Shown here one piece after another: positions 44,778-53,713 of a DNA stretch of 64,000 bases (position 1 is its first letter; every line of letters starts with the position of its first letter). The notes below the pieces were generated by a model, which saw only the letters and a program-made list of their open reading frames with translations, made no database searches and was not told the origin of the DNA. The DNA comes from UBA2336 sp036787955 (GTDB lineage Bacteria; Bacteroidota; Bacteroidia; Cytophagales; Cyclobacteriaceae). The stretch is taken from assembly GCA_036787955.1 (NCBI GenBank), contig DAIQOI010000002.1, forward strand, positions 292,538-356,537. The letters run 5' to 3'. The position numbers and the translations under genes are program-made.

Positions 44778-45780
44778 ATTTACAGGAGCAGTCTACTTTT
44801 CGTATTTCACCTTTCTCTGCCGAAAGCTTTGTATAAACGCAGGCCTTTTCGCTTTTTCCATCCTTGCAATACACCTCTGCCAACCAGGCATAGATATCCT
44901 GAACCGTATTATCCATGCGAAGTGCTTGTTCCAGTAATCGCACAGCCGAACTATTGTCGCCTGTAAGCAGGTAGTAAATCCCTTTATTTCTGTATGCCCA
45001 CGCATTCACCGGATCGGCCGCAATGCTTTGGTTGATATCTGCAAGCGCCTTGTCTGTTTCACCCCTCAGCAGGTGAATATAACCCCGGTTGTTGACATAC
45101 CAGGAATTGGAAGGATCGATATCTATAGCCCTTTGAATATACTGCATCGCTTCTTCATATTTCCCTTCTGCAGCAGCAATCATCGAAAGGGTATTCCACG
45201 CATCGGCTTTCTGCGCACTCCATCTCACCACATCCTCGACAATCATGCGTGCACTGTCGTATTTACCCTGATAGTAAAGCGCAACCGCAAGGTTAATCCT
45301 GCCCTCAGTATGCGCGGTATCGAGCAGAAGAACTTTTCTGTAAGCCTGCGCAGCCTCGGCATACCTGCCAGCCTTGGCCAGGGCAAGTCCTTTTACAAAA
45401 TAGGCTGGCAATGTATCGCGCAGCCGTATAGCTGATTCAGCATCTCTCAACGATAAATCATAACGTTGTAATTCAAAATAGGTGTTGGCACGGTTGAGCA
45501 AAGCAAGCAGAAAACCAGGGTTACAGGTCAATGCCAATGAATATTTCTCTGCTGCCTCGGCATAGTATTTTTGGCGGTGCAGGGCCGTGCCCCAATTGTT
45601 CAGTGCATCGGTATAACAACTGTCCAGCTTAACCGCTGCTTCAAACTGGCGAATAGCCTCGCCATAGTTTTTTTGCTCCATCGCTTCATTGCCCTTTTGC
45701 AGGAACCGCTGCTTGCGGACTTCTACCGATTCGCAGGCAAACAACCATGCTGCCAACAACAGAAAAAGTTTATTTTTCAT
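44776..45780 (-). CDS. TPR-repeat lipoprotein
   Basis: A 334-residue envelope protein. The N terminus MKNKLFLLLAAWLFAC is a lipoprotein signal with Cys16. The remainder is tandem tetratricopeptide repeats of about 34 residues from residue ~25 to ~320, with typical AxxxYxxALxxxP patterns (YGEAIRQFEAAVKLD, YEEAMQYIQRAIDIDPS, NRGYIHLLRGETDKALADI). TPR scaffolds bind proteins; here it would act in the periplasm or at a membrane surface. The partner is unknown. Confidence 0.85.
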   Translation of the reverse strand: MKNKLFLLLAAWLFACESVEVRKQRFLQKGNEAMEQKNYGEAIRQFEAAVKLDSCYTDALNNWGTALHRQKYYAEAAEKYSLALTCNPGFLLALLNRANTYFELQRYDLSLRDAESAIRLRDTLPAYFVKGLALAKAGRYAEAAQAYRKVLLLDTAHTEGRINLAVALYYQGKYDSARMIVEDVVRWSAQKADAWNTLSMIAAAEGKYEEAMQYIQRAIDIDPSNSWYVNNRGYIHLLRGETDKALADINQSIAADPVNAWAYRNKGIYYLLTGDNSSAVRLLEQALRMDNTVQDIYAWLAEVYCKDGKSEKACVYTKLSAEKGEIRKVDCSCK

Positions 45781-45820
45781 ATCTTGGTCAACAACCCGTA
45801 ATTTAAGTGAAGTTTATGGT

Positions 45821-46450
45821 ATGAACATAAACCCGGAAAAAAAGGCAGCCATCGTAGCGTTGCTCAGGGGTGGTAAGCGTGATGAGGCTAAAATTTATGT
45901 GCAGCGTCAGTTTGAAGTTTCTCCCGAGCAGGCAGAACTGCTGGTTCAGGTGCTTGAAAAGGAAATCGGCCTGACATCAGAGCAGCCGAACACCTATTCT
46001 AACCAGTCGGTGGGTTGCTTTCTTAAAATCCTTAAACTTGTAAAGACCATTGCAGTGGTAATCAGCATCGTTCTTATCCTGGTTACTTTTTTTTCATGGC
46101 ACCTTAATAATCATTTTGCCGGCAAGGCAATACGCGTTAAAGGAAGAGTAATTGAACTCGTGCCCCAATCTTCCGGCTCGGCCGCCATGGCACCCGTAGT
46201 AGAATATACCTTCAATGGCGAAAGCAAAACGTACCGAAGCCAGGTTTTCAGCCAACCACCTGTTTATCAACCGGGCGAGGAGGTAACGCTTCTGGTTAAC
46301 CCTGATAAACCGGATGAAGTAATTATTGACAACTTCACCGAGCGGTATTTTGTAACCTTTATATTCGCATTAATCACCATTTTCCCTTTGTTTTTAGGAA
46401 CCGTACTGCACTTTTTTATCAGAAAAATCAGCAAAACCATTGCCCGGTAA
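45821..46450 (+). CDS. Membrane protein with DUF3592-like domain
   Basis: A 209-residue protein. Residues 1-55 are helical and hydrophilic (KKAAIVALLRGGKRDEAKIYVQRQF), perhaps a small protein-binding motif. A membrane helix (VKTIAVVISIVLILVTFFSW) is followed by a beta-rich outer part with GRVIELVPQ and VEYTFNGESKTYRSQVF, which resembles DUF3592, and a second helix near the C terminus (TFIFALITIFPLFLGTVLHFF). The start at 45821 is the first ATG with a plausible soluble N terminus; the frame is open further upstream but overlaps the lipoprotein gene. Function is unknown. Confidence 0.7.
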   Translation: MNINPEKKAAIVALLRGGKRDEAKIYVQRQFEVSPEQAELLVQVLEKEIGLTSEQPNTYSNQSVGCFLKILKLVKTIAVVISIVLILVTFFSWHLNNHFAGKAIRVKGRVIELVPQSSGSAAMAPVVEYTFNGESKTYRSQVFSQPPVYQPGEEVTLLVNPDKPDEVIIDNFTERYFVTFIFALITIFPLFLGTVLHFFIRKISKTIAR

Positions 46451-46470
46451 ATCGTCCTTTACTTTATTTG
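46440..46470 (+). promoter_or_regulatory. Promoter candidate for the his leader
   Basis: TTG (46440-46442) and TTTATTTG (46463-46470, one mismatch to TAnnTTTG) are separated by 20 bp, the normal Bacteroidota -33/-7 spacing. The leader ATG follows 5 bp later, so the mRNA may be nearly leaderless. Confidence 0.5.
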
Positions 46471-46475
46471 CACGC

Positions 46476-46556
46476 ATGAAACTGAATACGGCACCAAACC
46501 ATCACCACCATCATCCGGTTAAATACCCGGTGTGTGGCTGGTTTGTGCCTTGTTAA
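46476..46556 (+). CDS. hisL: his operon leader peptide
   Basis: A 26-codon open frame, MKLNTAPNHHHHHPVKYPVC and six more residues, with five consecutive histidine codons (46500-46514). It sits 77 bp upstream of hisG and directly before an attenuator hairpin. Ribosome stalling at the His codons when charged tRNA-His is scarce would leave 46527-46538 free, and normal translation to the stop codon would cover it. This is a regulatory ORF of the kind known in enterobacterial his operons, but the sequence is unrelated to E. coli HisL apart from the His run. Confidence 0.88.
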   Translation: MKLNTAPNHHHHHPVKYPVCGWFVPC

Positions 46557-46582
46557 TTAAGAATTCACAATAACTTGATAGA

Positions 46583-46616
46583 AGGCTTGCCGCACACCGG
46601 CAGGCCTTTTTTGTTT
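46583..46616 (+). terminator. Transcription attenuator of the his operon
   Basis: AGGCTTGCCG (46583-46592) and CGGCAGGCCT (46598-46607) form a 10-bp stem with one G-U pair and a 5-nt loop, followed by T6. The alternative antiterminator pairs 46527-46538 with 46589-46600 over 12 positions (one G-U), and the two structures cannot coexist. A third pairing, 46490-46500 with 46540-46549, encloses the His codons and can act as the pause hairpin. Confidence 0.9.
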
Positions 46617-46633
46617 TTACTTAACACGAACAT

Positions 46634-47485
46634 ATGATACGACTGGCTGTACAAAAATCAGGAAGACTGCAGGAAGGCTCACTTAATCTGCTGAAAGAGA
46701 GCGGCCTGCAATTCAGCAACGGAAAAGATCAGCTGAAAGCAGGTGCCAACAATTTCCCTATCGAATTGTTGTTTCTGCGCGATGACGACATCCCGCAATA
46801 CGTTGAAGATGGCGTTGCCGATGCAGGCATTGTAGGCGAAAATATCTTTCTGGAAAAACAAAAGGAAGGCGATGTAATCAAGCGACTGGGCTTTGCCCGA
46901 TGTCGGTTATCGGTAGCCGTTCCGAAAAACGAGACCTACACAGGAGTACAATGGCTCAACGGAAAAAACATCGCCACCTCCTACCCCAATCTGGTTAAAA
47001 AATTTTTACAGTCAAAAAATATCCATGCCGGTATTCACGAAATCAGCGGCTCGGTAGAAATTGCCCCGGGTATCGGGCTGGCCGATGCCATTTGCGATTT
47101 GGTAAGTTCTGGCAGCACCTTGCTGAGCAACGGGCTGAAGGAGGCTGAAACCATTCTGCAATCGGAAGCTATACTCATCGCTCATAAAAATTTATCACAG
47201 GAAAAAAAAGATCTGCTGAATCAGCTGGTGTTTCGTTTTGAAGCCGTGCAAAAAGCCCAACGCAACAAATACATCCTGCTGAACTGTCCGAATGAAGCTA
47301 TTGACGCAATAACCCGCGTACTGCCCGGTGTGAAAAGTCCTACCGTGCTTCCGCTGGCCACACCAGGTTGGAGTTCCCTGCATTCGGTGGTTGATGAGGA
47401 CGATTTCTGGAGTAAAATCCATCAGCTTAAAAAGCTGGGCGCACAAGGAATACTGGTAATACCCATTGAAAAAATGATTGTATAA
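46634..47485 (+). CDS. hisG: ATP phosphoribosyltransferase (HisG, long form)
   Basis: First step of histidine synthesis, joining ATP and PRPP. The 283-residue protein has the long form's catalytic domains (residues ~1-205; MIRLAVQKSGRLQEGS, and the PRPP loop EISGSVEIAPGIGLADAICDLV) and the C-terminal regulatory domain (~206-283) that binds histidine for feedback inhibition. So the pathway has both transcriptional attenuation and allosteric control. It starts the operon 8 bp before hisD. Confidence 0.96.
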   Translation: MIRLAVQKSGRLQEGSLNLLKESGLQFSNGKDQLKAGANNFPIELLFLRDDDIPQYVEDGVADAGIVGENIFLEKQKEGDVIKRLGFARCRLSVAVPKNETYTGVQWLNGKNIATSYPNLVKKFLQSKNIHAGIHEISGSVEIAPGIGLADAICDLVSSGSTLLSNGLKEAETILQSEAILIAHKNLSQEKKDLLNQLVFRFEAVQKAQRNKYILLNCPNEAIDAITRVLPGVKSPTVLPLATPGWSSLHSVVDEDDFWSKIHQLKKLGAQGILVIPIEKMIV

Positions 47486-47493
47486 AAACAAAC

Positions 47494-48783
47494 ATGATGA
47501 GGACATTCATAGAACCTGACCGTTCAATCTGGAAAGAACTCTGCAACCGCCCGCAACTTGAACTTGAGTTTCTGGAAGGCACCGTAAGAAACATTCTCCT
47601 TCGCGTTAAACAAGGTGGCGATGCCGCGTTGCGCGACCTAAACCGTCAATATGAGGGTGCCAACCTGCAGCATATTGAAGTTACGCCACACGAAATCGCT
47701 TCGGCCGCCAGCAATATTTCACCGGCATTGGCTAAGGCACTGAAAACTGCCGCAGTTAATATTGAAAAGTTTCACCGTGCCCAGCTGCCAGACGATATAA
47801 AGGTTGAAACTCAGCCAGGTGTTACGTGCTGGCGCAAAACTGTGCCGCTGGATCGTGTGGGCATCTACATACCTGGCGGAACAGCACCCTTGTTTTCAAC
47901 TGTGCTTATGTTGGTACTGCCTGCTCGTATTGCAGGATGCAAAGAGATAGTAATCTGTACACCACCCGATAAACACGGCACAATTCACCCGGCTATCCTT
48001 TATGCGGCCCGGCAAGCAGGAGCTCACCGGATTTTTAAAGTAGGTGGTGCACAGGCCATTGCAGCCATGGCCTACGGAACGGAAACCATTCCACCTGTTG
48101 ATAAGATTTTCGGGCCGGGCAACCAGTACGTAACAAAAGCCAAGGAGATGGTGGCACGCGAAGGGGTAGCTATAGACCTACCCGCAGGCCCCAGCGAAGT
48201 GCTGGTATGGGCCGATGAAACCGCTAATCCGGCATTCGTAGCTGCCGACCTGCTGTCACAGGCCGAACATGGCACCGACAGCCAGGTGATGCTGGTGTGC
48301 AACACGCTGAACTTAGCTGAAAAAGTAACGGCCGAAGTGGGTACGCAACTCGAAACTTTACCCAGGAAGGATTTGGCGAAACTATCTTTAAACAACAGCC
48401 GTGCAATCATTTTTTCCGATGCAAATGTTGCCGCTGACTTTATCAACACCTATGCCCCCGAACACCTTATTATCAACACCGCAAACACCCTGCAGGATGC
48501 AGAACTGATCCGGAATGCCGGATCGGTTTTTCTGGGTAATTACACCCCGGAAGCTGCAGGCGACTATGCCTCGGGCACCAATCATACCCTGCCAACCAAT
48601 GGCTTTGCAAAAGTCTATGGCGGAGTATCGGCCGAAAGTTTTATGAAACACATCACTTTTCAGCACATTACACGCGGCGGACTGGAAAAACTGGGGCCTG
48701 TAATTGTTGAAATGGCCCGCACCGAACAACTGGAAGGACACGCACGCGCTGTCTCCATCAGATTAGCTCAGCAAAATGGATAG
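47494..48783 (+). CDS. hisD: Histidinol dehydrogenase
   Basis: Oxidises L-histidinol to L-histidine in two NAD-dependent steps. The 429-residue protein has the conserved VGIYIPGGTAPL block, KVGGAQAIAAMAYGTE, the FGPGNQYVTKAKE segment and GPSEVLVWADE. The zinc-binding residues occur in QAEHGTDSQ and the C-terminal EHL region. The stop overlaps the hisC start by 8 bp. Confidence 0.97.
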   Translation: MMRTFIEPDRSIWKELCNRPQLELEFLEGTVRNILLRVKQGGDAALRDLNRQYEGANLQHIEVTPHEIASAASNISPALAKALKTAAVNIEKFHRAQLPDDIKVETQPGVTCWRKTVPLDRVGIYIPGGTAPLFSTVLMLVLPARIAGCKEIVICTPPDKHGTIHPAILYAARQAGAHRIFKVGGAQAIAAMAYGTETIPPVDKIFGPGNQYVTKAKEMVAREGVAIDLPAGPSEVLVWADETANPAFVAADLLSQAEHGTDSQVMLVCNTLNLAEKVTAEVGTQLETLPRKDLAKLSLNNSRAIIFSDANVAADFINTYAPEHLIINTANTLQDAELIRNAGSVFLGNYTPEAAGDYASGTNHTLPTNGFAKVYGGVSAESFMKHITFQHITRGGLEKLGPVIVEMARTEQLEGHARAVSIRLAQQNG

Positions 48784-49837
48784 CATGGACACATCAACAT
48801 TTAATATTATACAATTCATACGGCCCCATCTGCAGCAACTAAAGCCATATAGCACGGCCCGTGATGACTTTCAAGGCATGGCCGAAGTTTTTCTCGATGC
48901 CAACGAAAACCCCTACCCTTCAGCATTCAACCGCTACCCCGATCCGCATCAGCTGAGGCTTAAAGAAAAAATCGGCCTCCTAAAAAAGGTGAAAACGGAA
49001 AACATCTTTATTGGCAACGGCAGTGACGAGGTAATTGATTTGCTGATACGATTGTGCTGCGAACCCCGGAAAGACACCATACTAACCATTGACCCTACCT
49101 ATGGCATGTACGAAGTAAGTGCACAAATAAACGGCGTCAGCACCATTAAATTTCCATTAACCGAATCGTTTGAGCTGGTTGCCGAAAAGCTGATCAGCAC
49201 CCTTGACAATACGGTAAAAATCATCTTTCTGTGCACACCCAATAACCCTTCGGGTAACCTGCTGAACAAGGAAGAGATACGGAAAATAATCCGGGCATTT
49301 AAGGGGCTGATTGTAATTGATGAGGCCTACATTGATTTTGCCGATGATGAGGGGTTCCTTCCGGAACTGGGTAAATGGCCTAACCTGGTTGTTATGCAAA
49401 CCCTGTCGAAAGCCTACGGACTTGCCGGTCTTCGTCTGGGAGTGGCCTTCGCAGATTCAGCCATTATCGGCTGGCTTAATAAAATCAAGCCACCCTACAA
49501 CATCAGTCAGGCTGCCCAGCAACATGCGCTACAACACCTGAAAAATGCGGAGATTATTCAGAATCAGATTAATGAAATTAAAGCGGAGCGTGAAAAGCTG
49601 TTTGCAAAGTTGCGGATGCTGAAAATTGTAGAGAAAGTATTTCCTTCCGATGCCAATTTTTTACTGGTACGCTTCGTACATTCGCGCCCCGTGTATGATT
49701 ATCTGCTGCAAAAGGGCATTATTGTCCGTGACCGTTCATCGGTTCGTCATGGCAATAATTGCCTGCGCATAACCATAGGCACACCCCAAGAAAACAAAAG
49801 GCTGATTGATGCCCTTCAAAAATTTAATTACACATGA
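48776..49837 (+). CDS. hisC: Histidinol-phosphate aminotransferase
   Basis: PLP enzyme that makes histidinol phosphate from imidazole-acetol phosphate. The 353-residue fold-type I aminotransferase shows NENPYPSAFNRYPDP, GNGSDEVIDLLIR, TPNNPSGNLL and the cofactor lysine in TLSKAYGLAGLRLG. It overlaps hisD at its start and hisB by 4 bp at its end. Confidence 0.96.
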   Translation: MDSMDTSTFNIIQFIRPHLQQLKPYSTARDDFQGMAEVFLDANENPYPSAFNRYPDPHQLRLKEKIGLLKKVKTENIFIGNGSDEVIDLLIRLCCEPRKDTILTIDPTYGMYEVSAQINGVSTIKFPLTESFELVAEKLISTLDNTVKIIFLCTPNNPSGNLLNKEEIRKIIRAFKGLIVIDEAYIDFADDEGFLPELGKWPNLVVMQTLSKAYGLAGLRLGVAFADSAIIGWLNKIKPPYNISQAAQQHALQHLKNAEIIQNQINEIKAEREKLFAKLRMLKIVEKVFPSDANFLLVRFVHSRPVYDYLLQKGIIVRDRSSVRHGNNCLRITIGTPQENKRLIDALQKFNYT

Positions 49838-50949
49838 AAAGAGTGCTGTTTATTGATCGCGATGGTACACTGATTACCGAGCCGCCAGATGAACAGATCG
49901 ACAGCCTGGAGAAGCTTGAATTTTATCCGGGCATGATACGCTGGCTCAGTCAGCTTGCCGATGAAGCCAATTATGAGCTGGTAATGGTAACCAACCAGGA
50001 TGGATTAGGGACCGAACGCTTTCCGGAAAAAAATTTCTGGCCGGCCCACAACAAACTACTGAAAATCCTGGAAGGTGAAGGCATACGTTTTTCGGCTGTT
50101 CACATTGACCGTTCGTTTGCGCACGAAAACCTGCCTACGCGAAAACCCGGCATCGGTATGCTGAAGCAATATTTCGGTCCGGATTATGATCTGAAAAGAT
50201 CGTGGGTGATAGGCGACCGCATTACCGATGTAGAACTGGCCCGCAACCTCGGTTGCCGTGCCATACTTATCAACGACGGAACCCTGGCAGGAGAACTTGC
50301 AAATCAAAATCTCACCGGTGTATGTGCGCTCATCACTACCAGCTGGAAAGCCATTTACGAGTTGCTGAAAAACCCTGCCCGTGTAGCTGAAGTGCACCGC
50401 CAGACACTCGAAACCAACATCTTTGTTCACATTAACCTGGATGGCTGCGGACAATCGCAGATTCACACCGGCCTCGGTTTTTTCGACCACATGCTCGACC
50501 AGCTTGCACGGCACGGCCTGTTTGACATAAAAATTCACGCCACAGGCGACCTGCACGTAGATGAACACCACACTATCGAAGATACGGCCCTGGCGCTGGG
50601 CGAAGCCTTTCAAAAAGCCCTGGGCGACAAGCGCGGCATCGGCCGGTATGGCTTTACACTGCCGATGGACGACTGCCTGGCTACCGTGGCACTAGATCTC
50701 GGCGGACGGCCCTGGCTGAAATGGGAGGCATCTTTTGCGCGCGAAAAAATTGGTGATATGCCCACCGAAATGTTCAGCCACTTTTTTAAATCATTTACCG
50801 ATACCGCAAAGTGCACACTGCACATTCAGGCAAACGGAGAAAATGAACACCATAAAATCGAATCGATATTTAAAGCCTTTGCCCGTGCATTGCGCATGGC
50901 GGTAAAGCGCGAAGGACGCGAATTGCCAAGCACTAAAGGAATTATTTAA
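49834..50949 (+). CDS. hisB: Bifunctional histidinol-phosphatase / imidazoleglycerol-phosphate dehydratase
   Basis: A 371-residue fusion. The N-terminal HAD phosphatase (residues ~1-165) has FIDRDGTLI with the nucleophile Asp and MVTNQDGLGT. The C-terminal IGPD domain (~175-371) has the manganese-binding His/Glu clusters DEHHTIED and the repeated HHKIES. The fusion is the form of enteric bacteria and many Bacteroidota. The two parts are in one frame with no damage. Confidence 0.96.
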   Translation: MKRVLFIDRDGTLITEPPDEQIDSLEKLEFYPGMIRWLSQLADEANYELVMVTNQDGLGTERFPEKNFWPAHNKLLKILEGEGIRFSAVHIDRSFAHENLPTRKPGIGMLKQYFGPDYDLKRSWVIGDRITDVELARNLGCRAILINDGTLAGELANQNLTGVCALITTSWKAIYELLKNPARVAEVHRQTLETNIFVHINLDGCGQSQIHTGLGFFDHMLDQLARHGLFDIKIHATGDLHVDEHHTIEDTALALGEAFQKALGDKRGIGRYGFTLPMDDCLATVALDLGGRPWLKWEASFAREKIGDMPTEMFSHFFKSFTDTAKCTLHIQANGENEHHKIESIFKAFARALRMAVKREGRELPSTKGII

Positions 50950-51006
50950 AATCATGGCAGCTATGTTTAATGTACTTACAATGTGCAACACCAACCCGAT
51001 TGACCT

Positions 51007-51594
51007 ATGAAAATTGCTGTGCTGCAGTACAATGCCGGAAACATCCGTTCAGTGGCCTATGCCCTTGAGCGGCTTGGCGCAGAATTTGTTGTGACAGATG
51101 ACGCGGAAGAGCTGCTTGCTGCCGACAAAGTAATTTTTCCGGGTGTAGGTCAGGCCCATACCACCATGCAATACCTGAGGGAAAGGAAATTAGACGAAGT
51201 AATAAAGTCCTTGCAACAGCCCGTGCTTGGCATCTGCCTGGGTATGCAGCTCATGTGCCGGTTTTCGGAAGAAGGAAACACCCAATGCCTGGGAATATTT
51301 GATGAAACAGTAAAAAAGTTTTACCCCGACGGTCAACATAAAGTTCCGCACATGGGCTGGAATGAAATAGAGTTTACAGCCAACGGTTTGAGCGCCCTTA
51401 TTCAGCAACCTTATTTTTATTTTGTACACAGCTACTACGTGCCGGTCAATTCCTTTACCATAGCCAAATGTAATTACACGGTTCCTTTCAGTGCCATGAT
51501 GAAAAAAAATAATTTCCTGGCGGTTCAGTTTCATCCCGAAAAATCTTCCGTTGGAGGAGAAGCCTTGTTGCGTTACTTTCTTGAAACATGCTGA
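51007..51594 (+). CDS. hisH: Imidazole glycerol phosphate synthase glutaminase subunit
   Basis: Produces ammonia for HisF. The 195-residue class I glutamine amidotransferase has the nucleophile Cys in LGICLGMQL, and the His/Glu of the triad in VQFHPEKSS near the C terminus. The oxyanion-loop FPGVGQAHTTM is also seen. A 57-bp gap separates it from hisB, the largest inside the operon, and its stop overlaps the hisA start. Confidence 0.95.
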   Translation: MKIAVLQYNAGNIRSVAYALERLGAEFVVTDDAEELLAADKVIFPGVGQAHTTMQYLRERKLDEVIKSLQQPVLGICLGMQLMCRFSEEGNTQCLGIFDETVKKFYPDGQHKVPHMGWNEIEFTANGLSALIQQPYFYFVHSYYVPVNSFTIAKCNYTVPFSAMMKKNNFLAVQFHPEKSSVGGEALLRYFLETC

Positions 51595-52325
51595 GTACGC
51601 TTATGAAAATGAAAATCATACCGGCTATTGATTTGATAAAAGGCAAGTGTGTACGGTTGGTGCAGGGCAACTTCGGTAAGGTTACCGTGTATAACGAGGA
51701 CCCGGTTAAAATGGCCCGGCAGTTTGAGGACGATGGCTTTGAATACCTGCACCTGGTTGACCTGGACGGTGCCTGGCACGGCCAGGTTATGAACTGGAAA
51801 GTAATTGAAAAAATAGCAGAAACTACAGCTCTGAAAGTGGATTTTGGCGGTGGCATAAAAACCGATGAAGAGATAGACCGGCTGATGGGGCTGGGCGTAG
51901 AATACATCAATGTGGGCAGCATGGCTGTTTTGCAGCCGGAGAAATTTGAAGAGTGGCTGAAAAAATTCGGATCGGATAATTTTATATTAAGTGCCGATGT
52001 ACAGCATGAAAAAGTACAGATATCCGGATGGCAGGAAGATGCCGGCATATCGGTATTCGATTTAATCAGCAAATTCAAGCGGTTGCGCCATGTAACCTGC
52101 ACCGATATCAATGCAGATGGCACGCTTAAAGGCCCCAATATCGCCCTGTATAAAAAACTTAAATCAAAGTTTCCTGAACTGGGTATTATAGCCAGCGGAG
52201 GAATAAGCTCGGCCGATGATGTGGAAGAACTCAATTACCTGAAGCTCGAAGGTGTAATCATCGGCAAGGCGCTGTATGAGAAAAAAATCACAGCCGAAGA
52301 ATTAAAAAACCGGAACTTATTGTAA
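51588..52325 (+). CDS. hisA: Phosphoribosylformimino-AICAR-P isomerase
   Basis: Amadori isomerase with a TIM barrel. The 245-residue protein has the first catalytic Asp in IPAIDLIKGKCVRL and the second in TDINADGTLKGPN, with phosphate-binding glycines in DFGGGIK and ASGGIS. The ATG at 51588 overlaps the hisH stop; ATG 51609 (MKIIPAIDL) matches usual HisA N termini and is equally plausible. Confidence 0.95.
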   Translation: MLSTLMKMKIIPAIDLIKGKCVRLVQGNFGKVTVYNEDPVKMARQFEDDGFEYLHLVDLDGAWHGQVMNWKVIEKIAETTALKVDFGGGIKTDEEIDRLMGLGVEYINVGSMAVLQPEKFEEWLKKFGSDNFILSADVQHEKVQISGWQEDAGISVFDLISKFKRLRHVTCTDINADGTLKGPNIALYKKLKSKFPELGIIASGGISSADDVEELNYLKLEGVIIGKALYEKKITAEELKNRNLL

Positions 52326-53080
52326 TGCTTACCAAACGAATCATTCCTTGCCTGGATGTAAAAGGAGGACGCACTGTTAAAGGAATCAATTTCATAAACC
52401 TGCGCGATGCCGGTGATCCTGTTGAACTGGCTTCCGCCTATGCCTGTCAGGGGGCCGATGAACTTGTTTTCCTCGACATATCGGCATCAGAAGAAGAACG
52501 CAAAACCATGGTAAAGTGGGTGTGCGAGGTAGCCCGACAAATAAACATCCCGTTTACCGTAGGTGGAGGAATAAACTCGGTAGCAGATGTTACGCCTTTA
52601 CTGGAAGCAGGTGCCGATAAAATCAGCATTAACACGGCTGCTGTGCAAAGGCCAGGGTTGATTGAAGAGCTCGCCACGGCATTTGGCTCGCAATGTGTGG
52701 TGGTGGCCATTGATGCCCGCAAGATCGTCAACACCTGGGTGGTACATACACACGGTGGCAAGCGTCCCACCGAAAAAAAACTTTTTACCTGGGCACGCGA
52801 AGCCCAGGAACGCGGTGCCGGTGAAATTCTGTTTACCAGCATGGACCATGACGGAACACAAAAGGGCTTTGCAATTGATGCACTGCAAAAACTGAACACC
52901 CTGCTCAGCATCCCCGTCATTGCCTCGGGTGGCGCAGGAGTTCCCGGTCATTTTCTGGATGCCTTTGTACTAGGTCGTGCCGATGCCGCACTTGCCGCCA
53001 GTGTTTTTCACTTCGGACAAATTGCCATACCTGAACTGAAAAAATTCTTACACCAGCACCATATACCCGTTCGACTATGA
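52325..53080 (+). CDS. hisF: Imidazole glycerol phosphate synthase cyclase subunit
   Basis: Cyclase partner of HisH that forms IGP and AICAR. The 251-residue TIM barrel has the catalytic Asp in RIIPCLDVKGGRTVKG and the second Asp in VVAIDARKI, plus phosphate loops FTVGGGI and ASGGAG. It starts on the last base of the hisA stop and overlaps hisI by 4 bp. Confidence 0.97.
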   Translation: MLTKRIIPCLDVKGGRTVKGINFINLRDAGDPVELASAYACQGADELVFLDISASEEERKTMVKWVCEVARQINIPFTVGGGINSVADVTPLLEAGADKISINTAAVQRPGLIEELATAFGSQCVVVAIDARKIVNTWVVHTHGGKRPTEKKLFTWAREAQERGAGEILFTSMDHDGTQKGFAIDALQKLNTLLSIPVIASGGAGVPGHFLDAFVLGRADAALAASVFHFGQIAIPELKKFLHQHHIPVRL

Positions 53081-53667
53081 GTTCACCATTTATTAGCGAT
53101 GACACCCTCATACCCTGCGTTGTGCAGGATTACAACACAAGGTGTGTACTTATGGTAGGCTATATGAACCGCGAAGCCTATGAAAAAACCCTTACCGAGA
53201 AACGCGTAACTTTTTACAGCCGGTCCAAACAGCGCCTCTGGACCAAAGGTGAAACCTCAGGCAACTACCTGGAGGTAGTAAAGATTCAGGCAGACTGCGA
53301 TAATGACACCCTGCTTATCATGGCCAAACCAACAGGACCTGTGTGCCACACCGGCACCGATACCTGTTTTGGCAGCACCAATCAAAAACGCATGCTGGAC
53401 CTGCTTGAAGAAGTTATCCGGAACCGGCAGAAAAACCCCCAACCCGGTTCTTATACATCTGCGCTGTTTCAGCAAGGAATAAACCGGATCGCTCAAAAAG
53501 TAGGCGAAGAAGCCGTGGAACTGGTGATTGCCTCGAAGGAAGATGACGAAGACCGGTTTCTGAACGAAGCGGCCGACCTGCTTTTCCATGTACTGGTTCT
53601 ACTGGCGGCAAAAAACAAAAACCTTGAAAACGTAGAGCAGGTGCTGGAATATCGCCACCGCCGATAA
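53077..53667 (+). CDS. hisI: Bifunctional phosphoribosyl-AMP cyclohydrolase / phosphoribosyl-ATP pyrophosphatase
   Basis: Catalyses steps two and three of the pathway. The 196-residue fusion has the PRA-CH domain (residues ~1-110) with zinc ligands in QADCDNDTLL and GPVCHTGTDTCF, and the PRA-PH domain (~115-196) with KVGEEAVELVIAS and NEAADLLFHVLVLL, the MazG-like metal site. It ends the operon; the gene order G-D-C-B-H-A-F-IE is that of E. coli. Confidence 0.96.
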   Translation: MSSPFISDDTLIPCVVQDYNTRCVLMVGYMNREAYEKTLTEKRVTFYSRSKQRLWTKGETSGNYLEVVKIQADCDNDTLLIMAKPTGPVCHTGTDTCFGSTNQKRMLDLLEEVIRNRQKNPQPGSYTSALFQQGINRIAQKVGEEAVELVIASKEDDEDRFLNEAADLLFHVLVLLAAKNKNLENVEQVLEYRHRR

Positions 53668-53713
53668 TCGCACAAATCTTCCCGGTCCGCTGTTGAATTT
53701 ACTAACTTTTGAT

